From positions 1-35,559 of the forward strand of contig QIKW01000128.1 in assembly GCA_003231975.1 (NCBI GenBank): a stretch of DNA of 35,559 bases, given 5' to 3'. A program made the position numbers and the translations under genes. How positions within the stretch are numbered: position 1 is the first letter of the stretch; every line of letters starts with the position of its first letter. Shown piece by piece: positions 16,878 through 24,917 of the stretch. Under the pieces are notes generated by a model. That model saw only the letters and a program-made list of their open reading frames with translations, ran no database searches and was not told where the DNA came from. This stretch comes from Acidimicrobiia bacterium (GTDB lineage Bacteria > Actinomycetota > Acidimicrobiia > Acidimicrobiales > SZUA-35).

Positions 16878-17874
16878 TGCCTGCGATTGCGGCTGCGGCT
16901 CCGGCCACGCCAAGACCGGCCACTGCCAGCGCCATTTCTTGACGCCGCTGCGGGCTCATTGCCCACCGCGACGCGGGTGTGCCAAGTACGAACGCCTCTT
17001 CGTTGGAAAACGCTGGAATCCAGCCGGTTGCCCGGAGATTGTCGTTGGCAACCACCCACGGATAGCGAACGTAGGCCTCAATCCCGGCTGGCGTGTTCCC
17101 AATTCTGTAAGTTCGTCCGACCTGGAGGATTCGGTTGCTGATCCCCTGAGGCACCCGAATTTCGGGCCGCTCGACCAGGCCGTGCAGAACCTCGCTGCCG
17201 ATCCACCCGTCTGGCGCCACATTGAACGTTCCGCCAATTTGGTCACGAGCAATAAGGCTGAGGGCCGAGGCCAGATCGTCGTGATGCAGAAACTGCACCG
17301 GCGGGTCTACTTGGTCTGGCCTGAGGATTGTTGCCGCTCGCATCGCCTTCGCCACATAACTGACGCCTCGTTCGGAGAGGGTGGTGGTTGGTCTCAGCAC
17401 AGCGAGGTTGCATCCAGAATCAATCGCCCAGCCTCGGGCTTTTGCTTCCAGCCGCTGCTTGGCAACCGCGAAGCCCAGGGCTTCGTTGGGGCGCAGCGCC
17501 TGGGCCTCGGTGATGGGAACGGGGTTGTCGCTGTGCGCGCCGTAGACCGTGGCAGACGACAGCAGCACCAGCGAAGAACAGCCCGCGGCATCAATTCCGT
17601 CGAGCACCCGGTTCAGCATGTGCTCGGCCAAACCAGCGTCTTCGCGGCGGCCCGGGTCTTCCGCCAGGTGAATCACCGTGTCAGCCCCAACCAAGAGGGG
17701 GCCTAGATCCTCAGCCAAGAGGTCAACACGGTGGGTCTGAAGATTTCTCCCGGATCCAGGAAACGGCAGCCGATCGATGCCAACAACACGCTCTACGTCA
17801 GGGTTAGTTCCAAGCTGGCGCACCGTGCGCCTGCCAACCCCTCCGGCCGCCCCGGTAACCACAATTGAAACCAC
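16855..17874 (-). CDS. SDR-type NAD-dependent epimerase/dehydratase homologue
   Basis: The likely start is GTG 17874 (339 aa); the open frame further upstream is Arg-rich and non-coding in character. The Rossmann motif VVTGAAGGVGRR is at residues 5-16, and later motifs VDLL, VIHLAED, LLSSATVYGAH and LRPTTTL fit extended SDR proteins. The catalytic YxxxK is replaced by FAVAK (about residues 134-138), so the proton-donating Tyr is missing. The last 25 residues form a hydrophobic helix (MALAVAGLGVAGAAAAIAGI) followed by arginines, a likely C-terminal membrane anchor. It may be a non-catalytic or altered sugar-nucleotide/NAD(P)-binding protein; the substrate is unknown. It overlaps the HtrA-like gene by 23 bp at the 3' end and is 17 nt from the divergent DUF2342 gene. 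Confidence 0.82.
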   Translation of the reverse strand: MVSIVVTGAAGGVGRRTVRQLGTNPDVERVVGIDRLPFPGSGRNLQTHRVDLLAEDLGPLLVGADTVIHLAEDPGRREDAGLAEHMLNRVLDGIDAAGCSSLVLLSSATVYGAHSDNPVPITEAQALRPNEALGFAVAKQRLEAKARGWAIDSGCNLAVLRPTTTLSERGVSYVAKAMRAATILRPDQVDPPVQFLHHDDLASALSLIARDQIGGTFNVAPDGWIGSEVLHGLVERPEIRVPQGISNRILQVGRTYRIGNTPAGIEAYVRYPWVVANDNLRATGWIPAFSNEEAFVLGTPASRWAMSPQRRQEMALAVAGLGVAGAAAAIAGITRRLVR

Positions 17875-17879
17875 TGCCC

Positions 17880-17886
17880 TACGATG
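17880..17886. promoter_or_regulatory. Overlapping divergent -10 boxes
   Basis: On the plus strand TACGAT (17880-17885) ends 6 nt before GTG 17892. On the minus strand CATCGT (17881-17886) ends 6 nt before GTG 17874. The two hexamers share five base pairs, so one site could drive both leaderless genes. The minus box lacks the first T of TANNNT. Confidence 0.45.
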
Positions 17887-17891
17887 CCCTT

Positions 17892-19139
17892 GTGAGTGAG
17901 AACGAACCACTCGGAAGCGACGACGGTCCCTTCGGAGAGAATCCCTTCGGTGAACTGGCCAAGCTATTCGGATCCTTTGGTCTGGGTGGGCTTGGTGCAA
18001 GCGACCCCTGGCAGTCTGCCCGCCAGATTGCAAATTCGGTTGTCAACGAGGGTGGCGCCCAACCAAATCTGGACCCGTTGGTTCGAATGGCTGTAGACGA
18101 CCTGGCGCGCGTCGCCGATTTGCATGTCCGCCAGGTAGCCGGGATCCGGCTGGGAAGTGACACAACAGTTCGTGCTGTCAGCCGGTCTGCGTGGACCGAA
18201 ACCAGCCTTGATGCCTACAGACCCTTCTTCGAGCGATTCGGCGAGGCGATGGGCACCAGTGGGCCCCAGGAGGAAGCCTTCCAAGGCGATCCTATGGCAG
18301 CAATGATGGGCCAGATGTTTTCGTCGCTTGGCCCCATGATGGTGGCCTCCAGCGCTGGGTCAATGATCGGCCATCTAGGCCTAAGAGCACTTGGCCAGTA
18401 CGACCTACCGGTGCCAAGGCAGGGCTCAGAAGTTCTGGTGGTGCCAACCACAATTGACGCCGCGGCAAAAGACTGGGGATTCAGCCAAGACGAACTCCGC
18501 CTGGTCGTCCTGATTCGTGAGTTAGCTGCCCACTCGGTGCTGTCAACCCCGCACGTGGCGAAGCGGCTCGACAGCCTGTTCATAGACTTCGCCTCAGCCT
18601 TTCGGCCCAACGCCGAACTACTCAGCGAGCAATTCGGAGACATCACCGACCTGTCTCAAATTCAACAGATTTCTGAAAAGATGAACGACCCCGAGGCCAT
18701 TCTGGCCATGATGCGCTCGCCCGCCCATGACCTCCTTGTGCCTCAGTTGGATGCGTTGGTTTCAGCTGTTCTGGGATACGTAGACCACGCGGTCGGGGTG
18801 GCATGCGCAAATCTGGTGCCTTCAAACGCAAAGCTTCGCGAAGCTCTTAACCAGCGGATGCTTGACGTTTCTCCTGCCGACCGGTTCATGGAGCGATTAC
18901 TTGGAATTGATGTTGACGCCGCAACCCTTGAGCGAGGAACTGCCTTCATCGATGGCATCGTTTCACGAGCCGGCGACGCCGGGTTGCAGCGGCTGTGGGC
19001 CAACGAACTTGACATGCCAACCGCAGCCGAAGTGGACGCTCCAGGTTTGTGGCTGGCCAGAATTGGGCTTGACCCGGATCTTCCCGCAGGCACCAACCTC
19101 ACAATCCCAGACGACCTTTCAGGACTTGAAGACCTCTAA
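17892..19139 (+). CDS. DUF2342 (zincin-like) family protein without HExxH
   Basis: The 415-aa product belongs to the actinobacterial family annotated as zinc-dependent metalloprotease or F420-biosynthesis-associated protein. The Gly/Phe-rich N-terminus (PFGENPFGELAKLFGSFGLGG), the NLDPLVRMAVDDLARVADLHV block, the MGQMFSSLGPMMVASSAGSMIGHLG stretch and the TTIDAAAKDWGFSQDELRL segment are characteristic. In active relatives a HExxH zinc motif follows; here the region reads VVLIRELAAHSVLSTPHV, and no HExxH occurs anywhere in the protein. It is therefore probably not a standard metallopeptidase. GTG 17892 is chosen because of the -10 box before it; an upstream TTG (17865) would overlap the divergent gene. 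The MFS gene follows after 51 bp. Confidence 0.8.
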   Translation: MSENEPLGSDDGPFGENPFGELAKLFGSFGLGGLGASDPWQSARQIANSVVNEGGAQPNLDPLVRMAVDDLARVADLHVRQVAGIRLGSDTTVRAVSRSAWTETSLDAYRPFFERFGEAMGTSGPQEEAFQGDPMAAMMGQMFSSLGPMMVASSAGSMIGHLGLRALGQYDLPVPRQGSEVLVVPTTIDAAAKDWGFSQDELRLVVLIRELAAHSVLSTPHVAKRLDSLFIDFASAFRPNAELLSEQFGDITDLSQIQQISEKMNDPEAILAMMRSPAHDLLVPQLDALVSAVLGYVDHAVGVACANLVPSNAKLREALNQRMLDVSPADRFMERLLGIDVDAATLERGTAFIDGIVSRAGDAGLQRLWANELDMPTAAEVDAPGLWLARIGLDPDLPAGTNLTIPDDLSGLEDL

Positions 19140-19177
19140 CCAGCAGCTGGTCCTGGCGGGCCACAATGCCGCCCCAA

Positions 19178-19183
19178 TACAAT
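19178..19183 (+). promoter_or_regulatory. -10 box TACAAT of the MFS gene
   Basis: TACAAT is a near-consensus -10 and ends exactly 7 nt before GTG 19191. The in-frame ATG at 19182 lies within the box, so GTG is the more likely start on a leaderless transcript. Confidence 0.5.
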
Positions 19184-19190
19184 GGGGAGG

Positions 19191-20738
19191 GTGACGGACG
19201 AGCCTGCCGAGAAGAGGCAACGTGGTGTCCGCCGTGTGAGCGGACCAACTGGCGGCCAAGGGGCTGAGGCGTTCGCCGTTTCTCCCTTCGGGAGACTGGC
19301 CCGTGTGCAGGCATTTTCCGCGGCCGGAGACGCTCTGGTCGCCATCGCCTTGGCCGACTCGCTTTTCTTCGACATTGACCCAAACGATGCCCGCTGGCGC
19401 GTTGCCCTCTACCTGCTGATCACGATGGCACCATTCGCCATCGTTGCCCCGTTCCTGGGGCCAGCGATGGACCGGCTCAAGGGTGGCCATCGATTCATGA
19501 TGATCGGGTCGGCCGCCACACGGTGCCTGCTAGGTCTTGTGATGGCTTTCAATCTCCAGAGCCTGTTTCTGTTCCCGCTTGCGTTCGCGATGCTTGTGAT
19601 GGGCAAAAGCCATCACATTGCCAAAAGTGCAATGGTGCCCGGCACAGTCAGGGATCAAGAGGGCCTGGTTCGTGCGAACGCCAGACTGTCGATGATCTCA
19701 GCCATCTCAGCAGGCATAGCAGGAGTCCCAGGCATCATTCTGCTGAAGGTTGGCGGCTCGCCGTCCACCTTGTTCCTTGCCGGATTGATCTTCATAGGCG
19801 GGGCGCTTCTTGGCACCAAAATTGAACCAACGCAACTGGCTCCGGATCCCGCTGGCCAAGAGGAAAAGGCCGAGCTTCGAGGGTCTGGAATCATCCTGGC
19901 GGCCAGCGCAATGGGATATGTGCGAGGCGTGGTCGGTTTCCTAACGATGCTCTTGGCGTTCGAGCTCCGGGGCGGTATCGACCCCGGGCCGACGGCCGCC
20001 GGGGTCGACCTTGGCCACAAAGTGCGCGGCGCCTTAGGCCTGGAGCCGGTGGAGCTGGCATCCGGCGGGGCCCCTGCTTGGCACTTCGCGGCCGTGCTCT
20101 TGGCGCTTGGAGTTGGCGGGCTTGGCGGAGCTGTTGCGTCACCCAGGCTGCGAGAGCACGTAAAGGAAGAACGGATCCTTGCTGGCGCGCTTGGCGCAGT
20201 TGGGGTTTTTGGCACCTTGGCAGCAATTGTGGGAGGCCTGCCGGGGGCCATGCTCATTGCGTTCGCGGTGTCGGTTGCGGGCCAAATGGGCAAACAGTCA
20301 TTCGATGCCATCGTGCAGCGCGACGCACCGGTGGCCAACCTCGGCCGCTCGTTTTCCAGGTTCGAGAGTCGCTTTCAGATGGTGTGGGTTGTTGGGGCGC
20401 TGATCCCCGTTGTTGTCTCCCTGCCCGCCCGCCTGGGCTTCATTTTCGTGGCCGCGGCATCCGCCTTTGCGGCCGTCACTTACTGGCTTGGTAAAGACCC
20501 TGCTCCAACCCAGCAAGTTCCAAAAGAACGAGTTGACGCGGTTCGTCGAAGGGTCAGCAGTCGGCTTCGTTCTCACAATTCAGAAGGCCGCAAACCAAGA
20601 CGTCGAAAGAAAACGTCAGAACCTTCCCCGCCTCGTCAGGCCCCGAACGCTCAACCCGAGCCGCCAATCCAACTCAACCCAACCGAGGAATATGTGATCC
20701 CTCCCGGGCCACCCCCAACCAGCCCTCCCCCTCCCTAG
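19191..20738 (+). CDS. MFS-type transporter with Pro-rich C-terminal tail
   Basis: The 515-aa protein has about ten to twelve hydrophobic segments (for example LYLLITMAPFAIVAPFLGPAM, LFLFPLAFAMLVMG and MLIAFAVSVAGQMG) and fits a major facilitator permease. The loop GPAMDRLKGGHRFMM resembles the GxxxDRxGRR loop between helices 2 and 3. Substrate cannot be inferred. The last 75 residues are hydrophilic: a very basic stretch (RRRVSSRLRSHNSEGRKPRR) then a proline-rich tail ending PPGPPPTSPPPP, probably cytoplasmic and available for protein contacts. GTG 19191 is taken as start. The stop codon overlaps the convergent NUDIX gene by 4 bp. Confidence 0.85.
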   Translation: MTDEPAEKRQRGVRRVSGPTGGQGAEAFAVSPFGRLARVQAFSAAGDALVAIALADSLFFDIDPNDARWRVALYLLITMAPFAIVAPFLGPAMDRLKGGHRFMMIGSAATRCLLGLVMAFNLQSLFLFPLAFAMLVMGKSHHIAKSAMVPGTVRDQEGLVRANARLSMISAISAGIAGVPGIILLKVGGSPSTLFLAGLIFIGGALLGTKIEPTQLAPDPAGQEEKAELRGSGIILAASAMGYVRGVVGFLTMLLAFELRGGIDPGPTAAGVDLGHKVRGALGLEPVELASGGAPAWHFAAVLLALGVGGLGGAVASPRLREHVKEERILAGALGAVGVFGTLAAIVGGLPGAMLIAFAVSVAGQMGKQSFDAIVQRDAPVANLGRSFSRFESRFQMVWVVGALIPVVVSLPARLGFIFVAAASAFAAVTYWLGKDPAPTQQVPKERVDAVRRRVSSRLRSHNSEGRKPRRRKKTSEPSPPRQAPNAQPEPPIQLNPTEEYVIPPGPPPTSPPPP

Positions 20739-21154
20739 CCCGCGCTGTTGCCCAACGCCTGAAACTGCGAGAGCAGTTCGCGGTCGTGCGGGTAGCTAAG
20801 CAAAGCGGCGGCCTCTTCGGGGCCCAGCCACCTCACTTCGTCAACCTCGTCGTTTGGAACGAAGGTTCCCGCCGTTGCTTCCAAAGACCAGTACCGAACG
20901 CGTTTGTGTCGGTCCTTGTGGTCTGTGTAGTGCACGGAGGCCAGTTCGGAGCCAACCACACCCGAGAAATTCGTTTCTTCCTCAACCTCCCGCAAGGCAC
21001 ATTCAAGCTCGGTTTCGCCTGCTTCGAGCTTTCCCTTTGCGAAAGACCAGTCGTCGTACTCGGGGCGGTGCACCACCAGCACTTCGAAATCGTCGACTTC
21101 GCCGCCTTTGCTGCGCCAGACGAGGCAACCGGCTGCCAACAGAAGCTTGCTCAT
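20735..21154 (-). CDS. NUDIX hydrolase (MutT-like)
   Basis: This 139-aa protein has a full NUDIX box at residues 41-63: GKLEAGE, seven residues, then REVEEETNF, with Asn instead of the usual Gly near the end. These enzymes cleave nucleoside diphosphate-X compounds with Mg2+ bound by the box glutamates. Its ATG lies in the ppk1 stop codon (ATGA), so it is translationally coupled. In mycobacteria the oxidised-nucleotide hydrolase MutT1 is likewise adjacent to ppk1, but MutT1 carries an extra histidine phosphatase domain absent here. The likely substrate is an oxidised or alarmone-type nucleotide; this cannot be settled from sequence. Confidence 0.92.
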   Translation of the reverse strand: MSKLLLAAGCLVWRSKGGEVDDFEVLVVHRPEYDDWSFAKGKLEAGETELECALREVEEETNFSGVVGSELASVHYTDHKDRHKRVRYWSLEATAGTFVPNDEVDEVRWLGPEEAAALLSYPHDRELLSQFQALGNSAG

Positions 21155-23346
21155 GGTGTTTGGTCTGCCATCCCTGGCGCGGCGAGCCCACCAGGATGGG
21201 GGTAGGCCCGCATCCTCAGGCCATCATCTGGTTGAGCTTCTGTTTCGGGCTTACGGCTGCGCTCAATGGCTAACTCCTCGAACTGATCGTGGGCCGAAGG
21301 GCCGACTCCGCTGATGCGGTGGTAGCTGCCATCAGCACGGAGGTCCCACGCCAGCGAGTCGTCGGCGAGATTGATTTCAAGCAGCTCATCCAGCCTGCGA
21401 CAAGACTCTTCATCGTCAACCCGCACCAGAACCTCAACCCTTCGGTCGAGGTTGCGCGGCATCAGATCTGCTGAGCCCATGTAGTGAGCTGGTAGCCCAG
21501 GGCCGCGGCCGTTGCCAAAATAGAAGATGCGCGAGTGCTCCAGATACCGGCCAACCAGAGACCGAACAGAGATGTTTTCCGAAAGCCCAGGCACACCAGG
21601 GCGCAGGCAGCAGATGCCTCGAACGATCAGGTCTATCTTCACTCCTGCCTGGTTGGCGGCATACATCTCGTCGATCAGTTTGGCGTCGACCAAGCTGTTC
21701 ATCTTGAAGATGATGCGGCCAGACCCACCGGCTGCCTCAGCCTCGTTTTGGATCAGATCGGCCAGGGCTGGTCGGAGCCGCGAGGGCGCCATCACCAGCT
21801 TGTTGTATTCGAGGTCTTGTCCGTACCCGGTGAGGAAGTTGAAGAGCTGGGTGAGGTCGTCGCCAATGGCTTTGTCTGCTGTCAGCAAACCCACATCCTC
21901 ATAGAGCCTGGCGGTGCTGGGATTGTAGTTGCCGGTGCCGATGTGGCAGTAACGCCGTAGCCCGTCAGCCTCGGCGCGAACCACCAAAGTAGTTTTGCAG
22001 TGGATCTTGAGCCCGACCAAACCGTAGGCAACATGCACCCCTGCCTCTTCAAGCCTGCGGGCCCAGTCGATGTTTGCCCGCTCGTCGAACCTAGCTTTCA
22101 GCTCAACCAACGCGGCCACCTGCTTGCCTTGCTCTGCGGCCCTGATCAAAGACTCAACAATTGGGCTGTCGCCGGAGGTTCGGTAGAGGGTGAGCTTGAT
22201 GGCCAACACCTTTGGATCCTTGGATGCCTGGCGAACGAACTCGCCAACCGAACCGCTGAAGGAGTCATACGGGTGGTGCAGCAGTACGTCTTGATCGCGA
22301 AGACTGCCGAAGAAGTCTTCGGTTGTTTCTGCTTCTTGCAGGGACCTCGGGACCACTCCTTTGAACCTGGCTTGGGTCAGGTCGGGCCGATCCAGGCCTG
22401 CCATTTGCCAGTAGGCGGTGCAGTCGAGCAAACCTCGGAAGCGGAACACCTCGTCATCGTCCAGATCCAGCTCACGCAGCAGTAGTTGCAACGTGTCAGG
22501 CGGCATCGTCTGGTCTATTTCCAGCCGAATGGCCCGACCGAAGCGGCGCCTCCGAAGCTCTAACTCAACGGCTTCTAGGAGATCGTCGGCGTCTTCATCG
22601 TCGAGGGTGAGATCGGCGTTCCTAGTGACTCGGAAGGGCCAAGCTCCGCCAACTTCCATTCCTGGGAAAAGGTGCCCAAGGTGGGCTGCAATCACCTGCT
22701 CGATTGGAACGAAACGGCCCGAGGGAAGCTCGGTGAATCGGGGGATCGTTGGAGGCACCTTCACCCTGGCAAAACGCGGCCTGCCGGTGCGGGGCTCGGT
22801 TACCGAAACAGCCAAATTCAAGGACAGGTTGGAGATGTATGGAAAGGGGTGCCCGGGGTCTACAGCCAATGGGGTCAATACGGGAAAGACCTGGCCCTCG
22901 AACTCCGACGTTGCCTGCTTTTGCTCGTCTTCGTTCAGGTCGTCCCAGCCAACAAGGCACACACCCTGGTCGGCCAGGGCCGGAAGCAGCTGATCCATGT
23001 GCACGCGCTCGAGCCGGTGGAGCTGCTGCTCGGTGAGCCGCTGAATGCGACTGAGTTGGGTTAGAGGCGTGAGGCCATCGGGAGGTGTGCTGGTGACACC
23101 GCCAGCAACCTGATCCTTCAGCCCTGCCACCCGAACCATGAAGAACTCATCGAGATTCGATGCGTAGATGGCACAGAACTTCAACCGCTCAAGCAGCGGC
23201 AGCGACGTGTCTTCGGCCTGAGCCAGAACTCGGCTGTTGAACTGAAGCCACGACACCTCACGATTGGTATATCTCGTTGTGGGGTCGTTGGGGTCGAACG
23301 ACTCGGGTTCGAGGTATGGACTGGGTCCAGCGGTGGCATCGGCCAT
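21151..23346 (-). CDS. ppk1: Polyphosphate kinase PPK1
   Basis: PPK1 reversibly transfers the terminal phosphate of ATP to inorganic polyphosphate. The 731-aa length and the four-domain order (N, head, C1, C2) fit the family. The N domain begins NREVSWLQFNSRVLAQAED and continues with FCAIYASNLDEFFMVRVAGL. The autophosphorylated His lies in RYCHIGTGNYN (about residue 467), and a second conserved His is in EHSRIFYFGNG (about 600). The gene follows the ROK kinase after only 5 bp and overlaps the NUDIX gene by 4 bp, so polyphosphate synthesis is co-expressed with sugar phosphorylation and nucleotide hydrolysis. Confidence 0.97.
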   Translation of the reverse strand: MADATAGPSPYLEPESFDPNDPTTRYTNREVSWLQFNSRVLAQAEDTSLPLLERLKFCAIYASNLDEFFMVRVAGLKDQVAGGVTSTPPDGLTPLTQLSRIQRLTEQQLHRLERVHMDQLLPALADQGVCLVGWDDLNEDEQKQATSEFEGQVFPVLTPLAVDPGHPFPYISNLSLNLAVSVTEPRTGRPRFARVKVPPTIPRFTELPSGRFVPIEQVIAAHLGHLFPGMEVGGAWPFRVTRNADLTLDDEDADDLLEAVELELRRRRFGRAIRLEIDQTMPPDTLQLLLRELDLDDDEVFRFRGLLDCTAYWQMAGLDRPDLTQARFKGVVPRSLQEAETTEDFFGSLRDQDVLLHHPYDSFSGSVGEFVRQASKDPKVLAIKLTLYRTSGDSPIVESLIRAAEQGKQVAALVELKARFDERANIDWARRLEEAGVHVAYGLVGLKIHCKTTLVVRAEADGLRRYCHIGTGNYNPSTARLYEDVGLLTADKAIGDDLTQLFNFLTGYGQDLEYNKLVMAPSRLRPALADLIQNEAEAAGGSGRIIFKMNSLVDAKLIDEMYAANQAGVKIDLIVRGICCLRPGVPGLSENISVRSLVGRYLEHSRIFYFGNGRGPGLPAHYMGSADLMPRNLDRRVEVLVRVDDEESCRRLDELLEINLADDSLAWDLRADGSYHRISGVGPSAHDQFEELAIERSRKPETEAQPDDGLRMRAYPHPGGLAAPGMADQTP

Positions 23347-23351
23347 GACCC

Positions 23352-24290
23352 TTACCCCTCGATCCGGTCGGCGGCCAGCAGTGCGGCGCCGAGTACACCG
23401 GCGTCGTCAATGCGTTGAGCCAGGGCCAGGTCGCAGACCGTTGGACCGAACCCACCAAAGCTGAGCGAGCCTGCGATCTGATCCAGGTAGGGCTGCCCCA
23501 GGCGGTCGATCATGCCGCCGCCAAGCACAACTCGGCGAAGGTCAAGCACCGTTGCCACGTTGCCGATTCCAATGGCCAACGCCTTGACTGAATCGTCAAC
23601 AAGCTGGTGGGTGATCTCGTCTCCCTCGGCCAGCGCCTGAGCAATGTGGCGAGACTTTATTGGTCCGCCGCTGGTCAGCTCGGTCAGCTTGCTTGAACGA
23701 CCCGCGGCCGCGAGCCGACGAGATTCTCGCTGCATTCCGGCCCGTCCGGCGTAGGCCTCAAGATGGCCTCGCTCGCCGCAGCCGCAGACGCGGCCGTCAT
23801 CTATTACCGTCATGTGCCCGATCTCGCCTGCCATACCCCGGCTGCCGACCACCAGCCTTCCTCCCAGGATTAGGCCGCCGCCAACCCCTGTGCCAACAAA
23901 GAGAGCCATCAGGTCATCAACCCCCTTGCCGGCGCCGGCGCGGTGCTCGGCAACCGCCCCGCAGTTCACATCATTTGACACAACCACCGGGCGGCCAAGG
24001 GCAGCCTCAAGCTTCGTCTTTACCTTTACTGGAGAGTCCCAGCCCGCAATGTTGGGGCACCGTGCAACAACGCCGTCGGTGTCGACCAGGCCAGGCACGC
24101 CGACCCCAACCACCTCGGCTTCGCCGGCTCCGTCCAGCTGTTCAACCAGGCCGACTATGGCATCGAGCACCGATTTTGGCCCACCAGTGGGGGTGGACAT
24201 CTTTTCTCGCCCTACTGATCGGAACGTGACAGGGTCGACAAGGCGACTGAGGATCTTGGTCCCGCCGAGGTCGACCCCTACAACTTTCAC
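23352..24290 (-). CDS. ROK-family sugar kinase, probable glucokinase
   Basis: The 312-aa protein has the ATP phosphate motif VGVDLGGTK at the start, the sugar-binding block NDVNCGAVAEHRAGAGKG, the GTGVGGGLILGG motif, and EIGHMTV followed by CGCGERGHLEAYAG. In most ROK proteins the zinc site is CxCGxxGCxE; here His replaces the third Cys, which may still bind zinc. Glucose is the usual substrate in actinobacteria, and a polyphosphate-linked kinase is conceivable given ppk1 next door, but no polyphosphate-specific motif was recognised. The GTG start overlaps the previous stop codon (GTGA). Confidence 0.92.
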   Translation of the reverse strand: MKVVGVDLGGTKILSRLVDPVTFRSVGREKMSTPTGGPKSVLDAIVGLVEQLDGAGEAEVVGVGVPGLVDTDGVVARCPNIAGWDSPVKVKTKLEAALGRPVVVSNDVNCGAVAEHRAGAGKGVDDLMALFVGTGVGGGLILGGRLVVGSRGMAGEIGHMTVIDDGRVCGCGERGHLEAYAGRAGMQRESRRLAAAGRSSKLTELTSGGPIKSRHIAQALAEGDEITHQLVDDSVKALAIGIGNVATVLDLRRVVLGGGMIDRLGQPYLDQIAGSLSFGGFGPTVCDLALAQRIDDAGVLGAALLAADRIEG

Positions 24291-24772
24291 TCTGACGGCG
24301 CCGCCGGCTCTTCAGCTGCGGGTTCTTCTGTGGCAGCCACTTCCTCAGCTGCTGCGGGTGCCGTCTCCACCACTTCTGTGGCAGCCACTTCCTCAGCTGC
24401 TGCGGGCGCCGTCTCTACCACTTCGGCGGCAGCCACTTCGGGCTTTGCAACCTCTTCGGGCTTTGCAGCTTGGGCGGCGTGCTTTCGCGCCGCGTCGGCT
24501 GAGCGAGAGTAGTCCTCGTCGCCGAGGTCCCATTCGAGGTGGATCAGTTCGCGTTCAGAGTCTCGATTCACCCTCTCTCGGTTCCTACGAAATTGAGGGT
24601 CGTGTTTGGGAAGTAACAGCAATCGAGCGTTAACCCGTGTCCTGAAGTCGTCAATGATTTTCACTTCACCGAAGGTGCGGCGAATGTCCCAATGGGGGGC
24701 AACCGGGCCCAGATACACAATTGTGGCCCCGGCTACCGGCGGCAGATCTTCTTCAGGTTCGACGTACGTCAT
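24287..24772 (-). CDS. Hypothetical protein with repetitive Ala/Glu tail
   Basis: The 161-aa protein has a folded N-terminal half of about 85 residues (ATIVYLGPVAPHWDIRRTFG, then DDFRTRVNARLLLLPKHDPQ and RELIHLEWDLGDEDY). The tail consists of two tandem copies of the 16-residue unit EVVETAPAAAEEVAAT plus degenerate pieces. The head recurs in my memory only as a conserved actinobacterial hypothetical, with no known function. It is the first gene of the operon with the ROK kinase, ppk1 and NUDIX, overlapping the ROK start. TAACCT ends 6 nt before the ATG, suggesting a leaderless transcript. Confidence 0.8.
   Translation of the reverse strand: MTYVEPEEDLPPVAGATIVYLGPVAPHWDIRRTFGEVKIIDDFRTRVNARLLLLPKHDPQFRRNRERVNRDSERELIHLEWDLGDEDYSRSADAARKHAAQAAKPEEVAKPEVAAAEVVETAPAAAEEVAATEVVETAPAAAEEVAATEEPAAEEPAAPSE
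24325..24420. repeat. 48-bp tandem repeat in coding sequence
   Basis: Two copies (24325-24372 and 24373-24420) differ at only a few positions, and a partial third follows. They encode the 16-residue Ala/Glu/Val repeat of the hypothetical protein. The unit length preserves frame. Confidence 0.8.
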
Positions 24773-24778
24773 TTCCCC

Positions 24779-24784
24779 AGGTTA
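24779..24784 (-). promoter_or_regulatory. -10 box TAACCT of the ROK-ppk1 operon
   Basis: TAACCT ends 6 nt before ATG 24772, matching the leaderless pattern seen at other genes in this window. Confidence 0.45.
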
Positions 24785-24882
24785 CCGGGGTTTTTGCGGG
24801 CCTGGACCGCAAGATTTCAGGGCCCGAGGACAGCCTTCCCAATTCCGCTTCAACAAGAAATCTGAATCTTTTGGCCTATTCG

Positions 24883-24908
24883 GGAACCATTTTGGTGGGG
24901 TATACGTC
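24883..24908 (+). promoter_or_regulatory. ECF-type promoter of whiB (GGAACC-N16-CGTC)
   Basis: GGAACC (24883-24888) and CGTC (24905-24908) are separated by 16 nt, and the whiB ATG follows 9 nt later. The sequence and spacing match the promoter in front of the nearby ECF sigma gene, suggesting that this sigma factor drives whiB. Confidence 0.6.
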
Positions 24909-24917
24909 TCATCTGCC

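Noticed and set aside
23812-24633. Plus-strand ORF of 273 aa opposite the ROK kinase
   Set aside because: Pro/Thr/Ser/Arg-rich translation typical of an antisense frame in GC-rich DNA; the minus strand has clear ROK motifs.
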